Shown here piece after piece: positions 16,193-24,890 of a DNA stretch of 64,000 nt. The DNA comes from Acidianus sp. HS-5. GTDB lineage: Archaea; Thermoproteota; Thermoprotei_A; Sulfolobales; Sulfolobaceae. The stretch lies in contig NZ_AP025245.1 of the NCBI RefSeq assembly GCF_021655615.1, positions 1,426,001 to 1,490,000 of the forward strand. The letters are read 5' to 3'. The notes under the pieces were generated by a model that did no database searches, was not told the origin of the DNA, and saw nothing but the letters and a program-made list of their open reading frames with translations. Made by a program: the position numbers and the translations under genes. Numbering within the stretch: the stretch's first letter is position 1; every line of letters begins with the position of its first letter.

Positions 16193-18071
16193 GAAAATAA
16201 AAACTAGAGCTATGATCTTTTTTATAGTCTTATTATTTCTTATTCCTCATTATTATTATTATTTTTCTTATGCATCCTCTAAAAATTGTTATATTAACCC
16301 TTATTATCCATCTTACTTACTTCTAAATAATTGGAGGAATCTTACGGTTTGGATTCCTACGGGAATACAAGTGATAAACAGAGAACTAGACGGATTTCCA
16401 TTATATAACGCTTCAATAAGGAACATAGCTTTAGAAGATAAAGGAATACTTAATCTCATCGTTTGTCTCGGAGTTAAGACAAAGGAGGCTTACTTACAGC
16501 TTAACAATACAGTGCTCATAAAATGCAATAATACAGTGTGTATAGTACTTCCTCCTTATACTTGGTATCTATTACTTCTTGTAAATGTTAAAACACCTTT
16601 TAATGTTACTATAGAGTCTAACTCAAACTGGACTTCCCAAGCAAATTATTATAGAAATAATATAACTTGGCTAGCAACTAACAGTACCGTAATAACAATG
16701 AAAACTACTGCAATTATCAGTTTCCAAGAACGTGGAATGTATTACGTTGAACTATCACTATTTACAGCTCCATGCAATAATATCTCCCATTTGACTACAC
16801 TAAATAATAATGAAGTTAAATCATGGCTAAGTAAAAGTGAAATTCCAAAATATTTACCTAAAAGTCTATTAAGTGAATACTACTTGTCTTTACTCGTAAT
16901 AAAGGATGATCAAAACCCTTACCTAGGTAATTTTGCCGCTTCTCCTTCTCCCGTATATCTTTATTCTTGGGTTAGGGATTCATCGTTTGCAGCAATTGCA
17001 TTACAAGAATCCGGCCATTACTCGTCGGCATTAAAATACTGGTTATGGATGGCTAACGCTACTTGTATGTATAACGGTACGTGGTATACTAGGTATAACT
17101 TCTATGACGGAAAACCTTGTATAGGATTCGGAATACCCGAACTCGATAGTCTAGGAATATTCGAAATGGGAATATATAATTTCTATAATCTTACACACAA
17201 TACTTCATTTATTAACGAGATTAAACCAAGGCTATGCAAGATAATTAGATTCCAAACTTACGAGGTACTTAAAAATAAATTTCATCTAATTCCAGAGGAT
17301 TTAAGTGTGTGGGAAGATAGGTTAGCTTACCACTTCTGGACTGAGGCATTTAACGATCTTGGGCTGTACTATATGGAAAAACTAGGGTTCAATGTAAGTT
17401 ATGAAGAGAAACTGCTGAACATGAACATAATACAACACTTCTGGAGGAACGGATATTTTGTCTCCGCATTGGGGCAATCTGTGTTGTACGAAGAGAGCGG
17501 GGCAGTAATAGTATTATGTCCAATGCCTCCAGATATAGATTCCTCGACTTTACTACCTTTAGACATGGGTTATTTACCTTTAAATTCTAACTATAGTGAG
17601 CAGGATCTTAAGGCTGTAGTATCTAACTTAACTGTTAATGGTGGTCTTTCAAGGTTTTCTGACGATCTTTATCACTATTCTCAAGATTTATACGATAGCT
17701 GTGAACAAAGTCCACCGTGGGTTATTACTACCATGTTTGAGGCTTTATATTACGCAAGAATAGGAGAGTTAAACTCTTCAATAAAATTGTTATGCTGGGC
17801 ATACAATCATTCGCAACAAGGATTACTGCCCGAAGCTATAGCCCCAGTAAAAGGATATCCTTTACCTACAACTTCTCCATTAACCTGGTCTTCGGCAATG
17901 TTTGTTATAGTTTCACTTAATTTACACGAACAAAAAGAACAGATAGAAAAAACTACTACCACTATTAATAATGCGAACGAATATATAATTCCATCCATAA
18001 TTACTCTAGTAATTTTACTTGCAATAGTAATAATATATAGAAAAATAATTTTACATTCCAGGCATTCCTGA
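16185..18071 (+). CDS. Membrane-anchored extracellular GH15 glucoamylase-like enzyme
   Basis: The 628-residue protein has an N-terminal hydrophobic signal (about 9-30), a beta-rich N-terminal domain, and an alpha/alpha-barrel GH15-like catalytic domain. Landmarks are YSWVRDSSFAAIAL (260-273), DLSVWEDR with the likely general acid Glu at 377, and GLLPEAIAP with the likely base Glu at 550. A C-terminal membrane helix (about 601-619) with a basic tail anchors it outside. It should release glucose from the ends of maltodextrins. As the last gene of the transport operon (8-base overlap with malK), it is probably made together with the importer. The end overlaps the convergent thermosome gene by 21 bases. 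Confidence 0.82.
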   Translation: MTKKIKTRAMIFFIVLLFLIPHYYYYFSYASSKNCYINPYYPSYLLLNNWRNLTVWIPTGIQVINRELDGFPLYNASIRNIALEDKGILNLIVCLGVKTKEAYLQLNNTVLIKCNNTVCIVLPPYTWYLLLLVNVKTPFNVTIESNSNWTSQANYYRNNITWLATNSTVITMKTTAIISFQERGMYYVELSLFTAPCNNISHLTTLNNNEVKSWLSKSEIPKYLPKSLLSEYYLSLLVIKDDQNPYLGNFAASPSPVYLYSWVRDSSFAAIALQESGHYSSALKYWLWMANATCMYNGTWYTRYNFYDGKPCIGFGIPELDSLGIFEMGIYNFYNLTHNTSFINEIKPRLCKIIRFQTYEVLKNKFHLIPEDLSVWEDRLAYHFWTEAFNDLGLYYMEKLGFNVSYEEKLLNMNIIQHFWRNGYFVSALGQSVLYEESGAVIVLCPMPPDIDSSTLLPLDMGYLPLNSNYSEQDLKAVVSNLTVNGGLSRFSDDLYHYSQDLYDSCEQSPPWVITTMFEALYYARIGELNSSIKLLCWAYNHSQQGLLPEAIAPVKGYPLPTTSPLTWSSAMFVIVSLNLHEQKEQIEKTTTTINNANEYIIPSIITLVILLAIVIIYRKIILHSRHS

Positions 18072-19688
18072 CATTCCTGGATATCCGCCGGGATATCCGC
18101 CGCCTTCTTGTTGCGGTGGCTGTTTTGCAGGTGCTGCAGCAATTAGGTCGTCGATCTTTAATATTGCAGTTGCAGCTTCTGTAGCTCCTTTCAATACTTG
18201 TTCTTTGACCTTTAATGAATCCACAACATTAATCTTTGTCATGTCTTCTACTAATTTACCATGCATTACGTCAACTCCGCTTTTATCTAAACCTTTTGCA
18301 TGCATAGTCCTTAAATTAACTAAAGCCTCTGTAGGATCAAGTCCGGCAGTCTCTGCTAAAGTTACTGCAATCTCCTCTAAAGCGTTGGCATAAGCCTCTA
18401 GAGCTAACTGCTCTTTTCCTGGGAGAGATTCTTTTCTAAGCCTCATTGCTAATTCTTCCTCAAAAGCTCCTCCTCCTGCGACTACGTACGGGTATATTAT
18501 TACGTTCCTAATGGAATTTAGCACATCATTTAAGCTTCTCTCTACTTCATCCATTGCAATGTCTGTTGCTCCTCTTATTAATATAGTGACTACTTTTGCG
18601 TTCTTTACTCCTTCAATGAATATTGCTTTGTCTTTTCCTACGTTCCTCTCTTCAACTACTTTCGCATAACCTAATGCTGAGGAATCTAAATCCTCTACAG
18701 AGCTTATTATTGTAGCTCCGGTCGTCTTTGCTATCTTTTCTAGGTCTCCCCTGCTTACGTTCTTTATTCCCATTATTTTTCTCTTTGATAAGAAGTACTG
18801 TGCAATATCGTCCATCCCTTTCTGGCAGACAACGACGGTGGCTCCAGTTGAGGCAATCTTATCTACAATGCTCCTTAAGTACTTTGCTTGCTCATCAAGG
18901 GCTGACTTTATTTGATCTGGAGATGTTAAGCTTAACTTTGATGTGATCTCCGTCTTTTGTACCTCTAAAGGAAAATCTATTACGGCAATTTTCGCTTCAT
19001 CAACTCTCCTCGGCATTCCTTCGTGAGCTACTTCCTTATCTAGAACGAAACCCTTCACTAATTCAGTATCTTCCACAGATTCTCCTCTCTTCTTTACCAT
19101 TTTTATATTACTAAGGTCAATAATGTACTCATTTCCTACTTTATCCATTATTGATAAAACAGCATCAATTGAAAGGTCTATTATCTTATTTATTTCGTCA
19201 CCTTCAGAGAAGAATTTGCTTGATAATGTAGTGTAAGCTATTTCCTTTAAGGAGTTTCTATCTTCAGGATTTATTTGAATAGCTATTTCTTTTGATATTT
19301 CAAGAGCCTTGTCTAATGCCTTTTTAAATCCCTCAATAACGGTAGTGGGATGAATATTCTGATCCAGAAGCTTTCCTGCCTCATCAAGGAGGAAGCCTGA
19401 AAGTACTACTGCTGTAGTTGTTCCGTCTCCTACTTCAGAATCCTGAACTTTTGCGGTCTCGACAACTATTCTTGCTGCAGGGTGTTGAACTTCTAAATCC
19501 TTAACAATCGTAGCTCCGTCGTTTGTTATTGTTATATCGCTTGTTGATGATACCATCATTTTATCTAATCCTCTAGGTCCTAAGGATGTCTTTAGCATTT
19601 CAGCCAAAGTCCTTACTGCAGTTATGTTAGAAAGAATTACGTCCTTTCCTGATTCTCTGCTAGTGTTTTCCTTGAATATTGAAGCCAA
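18051..19688 (-). CDS. thsA: Thermosome (group II chaperonin) subunit, alpha-like
   Basis: The 545-residue protein is a full-length group II chaperonin subunit. It has TSLGPRGLDKMM, ITNDGATIV, GDGTTTAVVLSG (ATP binding) and AGGGAFEEELA. The middle segment CQKGMDDIAQYFL and the phrase DKEVAHEGMPRRVDEAKIAV match Sulfolobus alpha subunits best, though the C-terminal tail GGYPGGYPGMSGMPGM is Gly-Met rich. These subunits assemble into large double rings that fold proteins at high temperature. The TATA-like box and heat-shock elements expected upstream would lie in 19700-19730. Sulfolobales usually have three subunits encoded apart; only one is here. The alpha assignment is less sure than the family. 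Confidence 0.93.
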   Translation of the reverse strand: MASIFKENTSRESGKDVILSNITAVRTLAEMLKTSLGPRGLDKMMVSSTSDITITNDGATIVKDLEVQHPAARIVVETAKVQDSEVGDGTTTAVVLSGFLLDEAGKLLDQNIHPTTVIEGFKKALDKALEISKEIAIQINPEDRNSLKEIAYTTLSSKFFSEGDEINKIIDLSIDAVLSIMDKVGNEYIIDLSNIKMVKKRGESVEDTELVKGFVLDKEVAHEGMPRRVDEAKIAVIDFPLEVQKTEITSKLSLTSPDQIKSALDEQAKYLRSIVDKIASTGATVVVCQKGMDDIAQYFLSKRKIMGIKNVSRGDLEKIAKTTGATIISSVEDLDSSALGYAKVVEERNVGKDKAIFIEGVKNAKVVTILIRGATDIAMDEVERSLNDVLNSIRNVIIYPYVVAGGGAFEEELAMRLRKESLPGKEQLALEAYANALEEIAVTLAETAGLDPTEALVNLRTMHAKGLDKSGVDVMHGKLVEDMTKINVVDSLKVKEQVLKGATEAATAILKIDDLIAAAPAKQPPQQEGGGYPGGYPGMSGMPGM

Positions 19689-19768
19689 ATTCTCACGGGG
19701 TAAGATTAGTATTGGTTATATAAATAACTGTCCATTAACGAGTTGCTGTATATTGAAACAAAGTATAG

Positions 19769-19905
19769 TTTTTACGATTTTTCAAGGAACTACTTAAATC
19801 TATTTTAGCTAAATATGAGCGGAATGCTGACAATATTCTCATTTACAGTATTGATCCAAAAACTGTATCGTATTTATTTGGGATATTAGATCTCATTAGA
19901 GGGTT
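19769..19905 (+). pseudogene. Startless open fragment
   Basis: Between the thermosome promoter and the gene at 19886-20104 a plus-strand frame is open after a TAG at 19766 and has coding-like composition (ILIYSIDPKTVSYLFGILDL), but no ATG, GTG or TTG in frame upstream. It runs into the 3' end of the convergent gene. It looks like the tail of a lost gene, of unknown family. Confidence 0.25.
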
Positions 19906-20104
19906 TACTTACATTAGCCTTTTCTTGAGCATTCTTCATAATCAGTTTCCAGAGCTCATCTAACTCTTCTTTGCTCGCAATAACTAAGTAACCCTCTCCT
20001 TTATTGTCCTTATCTTCAATTCTCATAGACATAATTTTGTCATAATGTATTAAAAAGGATATGCCGATTTCTCTTATTGAATTTTGAAAAGTTGTTAAGA
20101 GCAT
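19886..20104 (-). CDS. Small hypothetical protein (72 aa)
   Basis: I do not recognise this small soluble protein. The second half is the more convincing part: EGYLVIASKEELDELWKLIM, a strand followed by an acidic helix, then a polar tail. A start at an internal Met (MSMRIEDKDNKGEG) is possible, but the ATG at 20104 has a TATA-like ACTTAAAG about 22 nt upstream, which fits a leaderless transcript. It is flanked by non-coding DNA on both sides and shows no partner. Confidence 0.5.
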   Translation of the reverse strand: MLLTTFQNSIREIGISFLIHYDKIMSMRIEDKDNKGEGYLVIASKEELDELWKLIMKNAQEKANVSKPSNEI

Positions 20105-20204
20105 AAGGTCTGCTAGTTCCTTTAAGTGCTATATGAACTGTGATACTTTAAGATGTTATGGACTAGTATAATATATTATGTTTTTAGATAAATTCAAGTG
20201 AGCC

Positions 20205-20651
20205 TTGATGCATACGCCAAATGCCTATATAAGTAAAACTATTTATTTTATCTCCGCTAATTTTTACTCGATGTTCTTTGTTAATCTTACAGCCATTAGC
20301 TATTTTGGTGTAACGGGTCTCATTATAAACGCAATGGTAGGTAGTTTAACTTTCTTGTTTTATAAAGTGATGGAGCCTGAGCGTAAGAAGGGAATACTTA
20401 TGGTTGGTATGGGACAGATGGTAGCTAATGACGGGATAAGTACATTAGGTATTTACGTTTACCGCTACGCTCTTGGGAAAGAAGTATACCTCCCTATATT
20501 GATCGGTTTTACTATTGAGTCAGTTCTAATTTTCACGTTTTTAGGCTTATACATATCCGGAAGAATATTATCGTCTAAAATGAGGAAGAGAGTCTTAGGA
20601 ACGATAGTTTCCATTCTTTGGATTCCGTTAATAATATTTGCTGTATTATGA
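20205..20651 (+). CDS. Hypothetical membrane protein (148 aa)
   Basis: The protein has four or five predicted membrane helices with short loops, one of which is basic (MEPERKKG) and so probably cytoplasmic. The polar motif MGQMVANDGISTLGIYVYRY in the middle is notable and may be functional, but I cannot link it to a known family. It stands alone. The start is ATG at 20205 with a second ATG next to it; an AT-rich element lies about 25-30 nt upstream. Confidence 0.6.
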   Translation: MMHTPNAYISKTIYFISANFYSMFFVNLTAISYFGVTGLIINAMVGSLTFLFYKVMEPERKKGILMVGMGQMVANDGISTLGIYVYRYALGKEVYLPILIGFTIESVLIFTFLGLYISGRILSSKMRKRVLGTIVSILWIPLIIFAVL

Positions 20652-21120
20652 ACTAATTAGCTCTTATCTATAATGTTTATAAGTGTTCAACGATAAGAAC
20701 AACACTCACTAGTTGTATATGAATTGAATTCCGTTAAGATGGCTAATGAGATATTGAAACTTTTTCATTGGCTTTGTCAGACTTTATAGGACAAGTTATT
20801 CTTCTTAGAAAGATCATCGGACTTTAAGTTGCAAACAGATATAATTTGAATTGCCATTATTTCCTCTTTACCAAATATATAGTTTTTTCATTATAGCTAC
20901 AAGGGAGTAATATAATTAACTTACGGTCTTAGCAGTAGGACTGATAACAATATTAACAAGGTATATTTTTGCATTCTCGGACTTTTATATCCCTCCACTT
21001 TACTAAGGATAAAGGTTATGCTTTAAATTATTAGGGCACAAAAGAAAGAGGTCTTTAATATAATTTCGAATAGACTAGGATGAAATCTTTGTTCGTTAAT
21101 TAAGATGATATTTTTATCTC
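20652..21120. other. Intergenic region with a short membrane-protein remnant
   Basis: This 469-base stretch holds no intact gene. At 20920-21006 a startless plus-strand frame reads LTVLAVGLITILTRYIFAFS, which resembles one helix of a small transporter subunit, preceded directly by a stop codon. The rest is AT-rich with no clear structure. Confidence 0.35.
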
Positions 21121-21521
21121 TTAATTTATATTTTCTATAAAAATTACGTCTTTTAAATCTTTATTTTTTAACTCTTTTTCCATTTTAAATAAGGCTTTAA
21201 TACCTAATCCTTCGGCTGTAGCAATAACTGACGCGTCAACGAATGATAATGCGTATTTACATTTAATTTCTGCTATGGAATCTGCAAATTTCAACGCATC
21301 GATTACGGTGAAATATCCTGAGTCTAGCAGTTCTTCTACCAATTCTCTGGCTTTATTAATACCGTATTTCCTGCATATTACATAAGATAGCTCTGTTATA
21401 GTTAGGTTAGTTATAATATTGGTTCAACCTTATTATCTGAGATTAATTTAATAAACTTCTTGCCAAGTTCTGTAGATTCTATTGCTTCAACAAGTACTCC
21501 AGTATCAACTACCACCTTCAT
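21121..21521 (-). pseudogene. Frameshifted VapC (PIN-domain) toxin gene
   Basis: An ATG at 21521 starts MKVVVDTGVLVEAIESTELG, the first strand and helix of a PIN toxin with its catalytic Asp, and continues to EPI, after which the frame ends at a TAA. In the next frame the sequence continues without loss as ITNLTITELSYVICRKYG and then ELVEELLDSGYFTV to the normal end at 21121. The break lies near 21420 within the run AATATTATAA, consistent with a small insertion or deletion. Later catalytic positions (FVDASVIATA) are kept. Its 5' end overlaps the antitoxin gene at 21505-21747 by 17 bases. It is either inactivated, frameshift-translated or a sequencing error. Confidence 0.75.
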
Positions 21522-21747
21522 CCTCTTTTCTAGACCTCTCTAATTCTTCTTTAACTCCTTTTGCGGAACCTAAAAGTGAAAGTAATAGCTGAGGGTCTTT
21601 TTCCTTTTTCTTATTATTCTCGTAAAATTCTATCAAATATCTTATAGTATCGTTTAAACTGACCCTTTTACCTTCATTTAGTTGAAGTTCAGCAGAAATT
21701 TCAAATAACCTCTCCTTAACGTCTTTACTAACTCTTATTGTGCTCAT
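21505..21747 (-). CDS. vapB: VapB-type antitoxin
   Basis: The 80-residue protein starts MSTIRVSKDVKERLFEISAE, a ribbon-helix-helix-like N-terminus, and ends in an acidic, Lys/Glu-rich tail that would bind the toxin. I use the ATG at 21747, not an in-frame start 13 codons upstream, because a TATA-like TATATAAA sits 22-29 nt before it, as expected for a leaderless archaeal gene. It overlaps the following toxin gene (21121-21521), which is frameshifted. The antitoxin itself appears intact. Confidence 0.75.
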   Translation of the reverse strand: MSTIRVSKDVKERLFEISAELQLNEGKRVSLNDTIRYLIEFYENNKKKEKDPQLLLSLLGSAKGVKEELERSRKEDEGGS

Positions 21748-21767
21748 AAAATACACTAAGCAATCAG

Positions 21768-21793
21768 GTATATAAAGAGTATACAATGTATAC
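21768..21793 (-). promoter_or_regulatory. vapB promoter with palindromic operator
   Basis: On the minus strand TTTATATA (plus 21769-21776) forms the TATA box of the antitoxin gene. Immediately upstream, GTATACAATGTATAC at plus 21779-21793 is symmetric in 14 of its 15 bases around the central one. A symmetric site touching the TATA box is what is expected for autorepression by a dimeric ribbon-helix-helix antitoxin. Confidence 0.6.
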
Positions 21794-22151
21794 GTATGAG
21801 TTTTGTCAAATAGAGCGTGGTGACGAGCTTCTTTGTAATTTTATATAGTGCTGATTTTAAGACTATAATAATGAGTTCCAGTAATTGAATTTTAATATTC
21901 CTAATAATTTCTAGCTAGCCCTTTGTCCTAAACGATTAGTATTTTGGTTTTAATACTTATAAAATACTAGCTTTAAACACACAGTTTAGAATTTAAATGT
22001 CAACGATAACCATTCTTATTTCAGTATGGACGATATAATATATGAATAATATCTTATCATTTAAAAGTTTTTAAACAAATAAAACTATAAAACGCATGTA
22101 TGGAAAACTATGTAATTTTCCTAAATTTATTTAATTATGTTAGGTGGTAAT

Positions 22152-22286
22152 ATGAGGATGAGGTCTTCAACGTTATATTTTATTGGAGCAATTTCGTGGT
22201 TAATTATAACTGGCTTAGGTGCAATGAACCTTAGGACTTATCTATTGAACTAAGGCTCAGAAAGCTTTGACGAAATATATTACTTT
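22152..22286 (+). other. Upstream coding segment of the oxidase paralog, cut by an in-frame TAA
   Basis: An ATG at 22152, preceded by the ribosome-binding sequence AGGTGGT, starts 33 codons (MRMRSSTLYFIGAISWLIIT and on to GAMNLRTYLLN) that align with the first helix of SoxB in this window (GGIAWLIILGTAAMNMRTYL). A TAA at 22251-22253 interrupts the frame, and 11 codons later the same frame reaches the ATG at 22287. So the ancestral gene began at 22152. Confidence 0.75.
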
Positions 22287-23516
22287 ATGTTGACACTGCA
22301 CGGGGATTCTGGAATGATAGCTTTTATTGCGTTCTCTAGCTTAGCAATATCTATTTTTCTAATCGAGAAGAAATACAAATTAAATTATAAGATACTTAAT
22401 ATTTTATTCATAATAGCAAATTTAGGAATGATAATCTATTTTCTGGGAGGTCCAATAATAGGTTGGTATATGCTTTATCCCCTTTCAACACAGTGTAGCA
22501 ATTTTATAGGCATATATGGTAGGCACTTTTGGATAAGCTACGTTGGCATACTATTATTTTCCATATCCGTTGAGATAGCCTCAATTTATTTGTGGAGGAA
22601 ATCCAGTAGTTTGGTCTTTATTTCCTTAACATTAATGGTTTTTTCAATGCCTTTTCTAGGGGTTACAATGATACTTTACATTATAAGCGCAATTAAAAGA
22701 ATTTTCATATCACCTATAATTCTTGCTATATTGTTCTGGGAGTACGGGTCTCCTGATACTTATTTCCTAACTTTTGTAGTTTTCGAATTACTCTATACTA
22801 TCTTTAAGCCCTATAGCATGAAATGGATAACGTGGTCTAAATACCCTCTTATAATTCTTCCTTTTCTAATATTTGCTAACCATCTTCAAACGTGGCCTAT
22901 ACCTTCTGCAATAAGAGAGCTTTCTGACTTCTCTACAATATTTCTTACCGGCTTTATCGCAATTTTATTCTTGAACTTGGTAATTCCCCTGCTCAAGAAT
23001 TCTATATCTTCTACTATTGAATTTCTAGGAGCTGTTACGTTGAGCGGATTTTCAATTTCTACTATATTCTCAGTAGTATTACCGTTTAATTTCATTGATC
23101 CGATATTACATAATACCTACTATGTAGCAGGAAGTTTCCATTCGATAATATGGGACTTTTTGATAACCGGATTCTTTCTAGGGTTTTACATGTTTGTCTC
23201 AACATTTGAGGTAAAAAAGATTGTTAAAGAACACCTTCTAAAGGCTTCAATACTAACTTGGTTAATTTCATCTACAATATTAAGCTATATAATGATGGTT
23301 GCAGGTTATGAAGGTCTAATAAGAAGGGAAGTTGTATTTTCACAAAAGTTTCTAGTCCTTATGGATTTAATGTCTACATTCGCATTTATTGCTGTTTTTG
23401 GAATAGGCTTAGCATTTTCGATAGAAATTTCCAAATTAATAATGAGTATTAAGATTAAGAAGGTGAAAGGCAAAAAGATTATGAAAGTTGTAGAGAAATT
23501 ACGTCGAAATTTTTAG
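22287..23516 (+). CDS. Heme-copper oxidase subunit I paralog lacking the binuclear centre
   Basis: This 409-residue membrane protein is clearly homologous to the SoxB-type oxidase subunit at 43271-44830, motif by motif. The low-spin heme ligands are kept: His5 in LHGDSG and His285 in GSFHS. The active-site ligands are mostly gone: GHPVVYY of SoxB is GSPDTYF (Ser155 for the CuB His), the HH pair in HHLQTFPLP is NH (Asn198-His199), and the heme a3 ligand in VVGHFH is Ser283 (VAGSFH). Such a protein could bind one heme but should not reduce oxygen. It stands alone, without subunit II or cytochrome b genes, and its first membrane helix is separated by an in-frame stop. Confidence 0.75.
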   Translation: MLTLHGDSGMIAFIAFSSLAISIFLIEKKYKLNYKILNILFIIANLGMIIYFLGGPIIGWYMLYPLSTQCSNFIGIYGRHFWISYVGILLFSISVEIASIYLWRKSSSLVFISLTLMVFSMPFLGVTMILYIISAIKRIFISPIILAILFWEYGSPDTYFLTFVVFELLYTIFKPYSMKWITWSKYPLIILPFLIFANHLQTWPIPSAIRELSDFSTIFLTGFIAILFLNLVIPLLKNSISSTIEFLGAVTLSGFSISTIFSVVLPFNFIDPILHNTYYVAGSFHSIIWDFLITGFFLGFYMFVSTFEVKKIVKEHLLKASILTWLISSTILSYIMMVAGYEGLIRREVVFSQKFLVLMDLMSTFAFIAVFGIGLAFSIEISKLIMSIKIKKVKGKKIMKVVEKLRRNF

Positions 23517-23913
23517 CTTTTTGTAATATTAAAATTCTAATAAATATCTGTCAGTAGCCAATTTTAAACATTTATTAAATTAATATAACTCTTCATATTA
23601 TAATTTCAGATCTGGAGATATAATTACTCCCTCCTAAGCTTTTTAGCTTCTTCTTTCTCCGTTATTCCCAATAAAACTTCATATCGTTATTTTAGCGTAC
23701 TCAACTCATTATTGGTTTAATCTCTTTATAGCTCTTATACTTGAAACGGGTATGACAATATTGTATACTAATAAATTCCAATAATAAAGCCTCGACTGAA
23801 ATAGTAATTACTATTTATTAATGATCCGAGTTTGTAAGGAATTTTTTCTCTATATAAGATAACCATAACTATGTTGAACTACTTATATAATTATAAAAAA
23901 TTACGATTAAATC
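23517..23913. other. Intergenic region with a short membrane-protein-like fragment
   Basis: No intact gene is visible. Around 23655-23783 a startless plus-strand frame reads LLLSPLFPIKLHIVILAYST and then HYWFNLFIALILETGMTIL before a TAA, like two membrane helices of a lost small subunit. The AT-rich bases 23875-23905 probably contain the promoter of the pirin gene. Confidence 0.35.
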
Positions 23914-24798
23914 ATGATAAGAAAAGTTTCCGGCTTAATACAAGGAAGGTATACATACGACGGTGCAGGAGTTAAGCTGTACAGAGTATTCGGAGGTACA
24001 TCAACTTATCACTTAACGGATCCTTTTCTACTCTTGGACTTCTTTGGCTCATCTAACGTTGAAGATTACATTAACGGCTTCCCTTGGCATCCTCACAGAG
24101 GGATAGAAACTGTAACTTACTTAATACAAGGTAAGGTGGAACATGAGGACAGTGAAGGAAATAAAGGAGTTATTTACCCTGGAGAAGCTCAATGGATGAC
24201 TGCTGGCAGTGGAATATTCCACCAAGAAATGCCTAAGCCACTTGACGAGAAAGATATTCTTCATACTCCTATCTTAACTACGGAAAATAAGGGATTACAA
24301 TTATGGATAAACCTTCCGGCTAGCAAGAAAATGACATCTCCGGTGTACAGAGACGTGAGAAAAATTCCTAAGGTAAAGATAGATAAAGGTGAGATCCAGA
24401 TTCTTTCTGGGCAATTCATGGGAGTTGACGGAGTAGTAAACGCAGGAAAGGACGTAGATCCTACTTACCTTGATGTTAAACTTGAGGAAGAAGGAGAATT
24501 TCATCACGTAGTACATCCTAAATATACAGTATTGGCTTTCATAATTGAAGGCTCAGTAGACTTCCCAGTTAAAGTGAGTGAAGGGAACTTATTGATATTT
24601 GACGAAGGAGATGAAGTCGTAATAAAGAGTAGAAAAGGAGTAAGGTTAATTTTGCTTTCCGGTAAGCCTTTAAGGGAAGAGATAGCCTGGTATGGTCCTA
24701 TAGTAATGAACACTGAGGAGCAGATTGTTGAGGCCTTAAATGATTTAAGGAGAGGTACTTTCGTTAGGGATACGAAACCCGAGAAGATAACTTTCTAA
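23914..24798 (+). CDS. Pirin family protein
   Basis: The 294-residue protein is a bicupin of the pirin family. The metal-binding motif HPHRGIETVTYLIQG (about 55-69) supplies two His ligands, with further ligands expected in VEHEDS and FHQEMPK. The mononuclear iron or other metal site in some members gives quercetinase (dioxygenase) activity; others act as redox-sensing co-regulators. Length is normal for the family. It has no signal peptide. It stands alone; the archaeal ATPase gene downstream is probably unrelated. The stop codon overlaps one copy of a 25-bp repeat. Confidence 0.9.
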   Translation: MIRKVSGLIQGRYTYDGAGVKLYRVFGGTSTYHLTDPFLLLDFFGSSNVEDYINGFPWHPHRGIETVTYLIQGKVEHEDSEGNKGVIYPGEAQWMTAGSGIFHQEMPKPLDEKDILHTPILTTENKGLQLWINLPASKKMTSPVYRDVRKIPKVKIDKGEIQILSGQFMGVDGVVNAGKDVDPTYLDVKLEEEGEFHHVVHPKYTVLAFIIEGSVDFPVKVSEGNLLIFDEGDEVVIKSRKGVRLILLSGKPLREEIAWYGPIVMNTEEQIVEALNDLRRGTFVRDTKPEKITF

Positions 24799-24890
24799 AT
24801 GCTATATTAGTTACTAATATGGGTACTTTGAGCTAGCCCGCAACCAAGCAATGGCTAAATATGAGAATGCTATATTAGTTACTAATATGG
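24798..24890. repeat. 25-bp palindromic direct repeat flanking the ATPase start
   Basis: The 25 bases at 24798-24822 recur exactly at 24866-24890, 68 bases apart. Each copy contains ATATTAGTTACTAATAT, symmetric around its central base. The first copy overlaps the pirin stop codon; the second lies inside the first codons of the ATPase reading frame. Confidence 0.8.

Noticed and set aside
18205..18393. Plus-strand frame inside the thermosome gene
   Set aside because: It is antisense to a conserved chaperonin region and has no coding character of its own.
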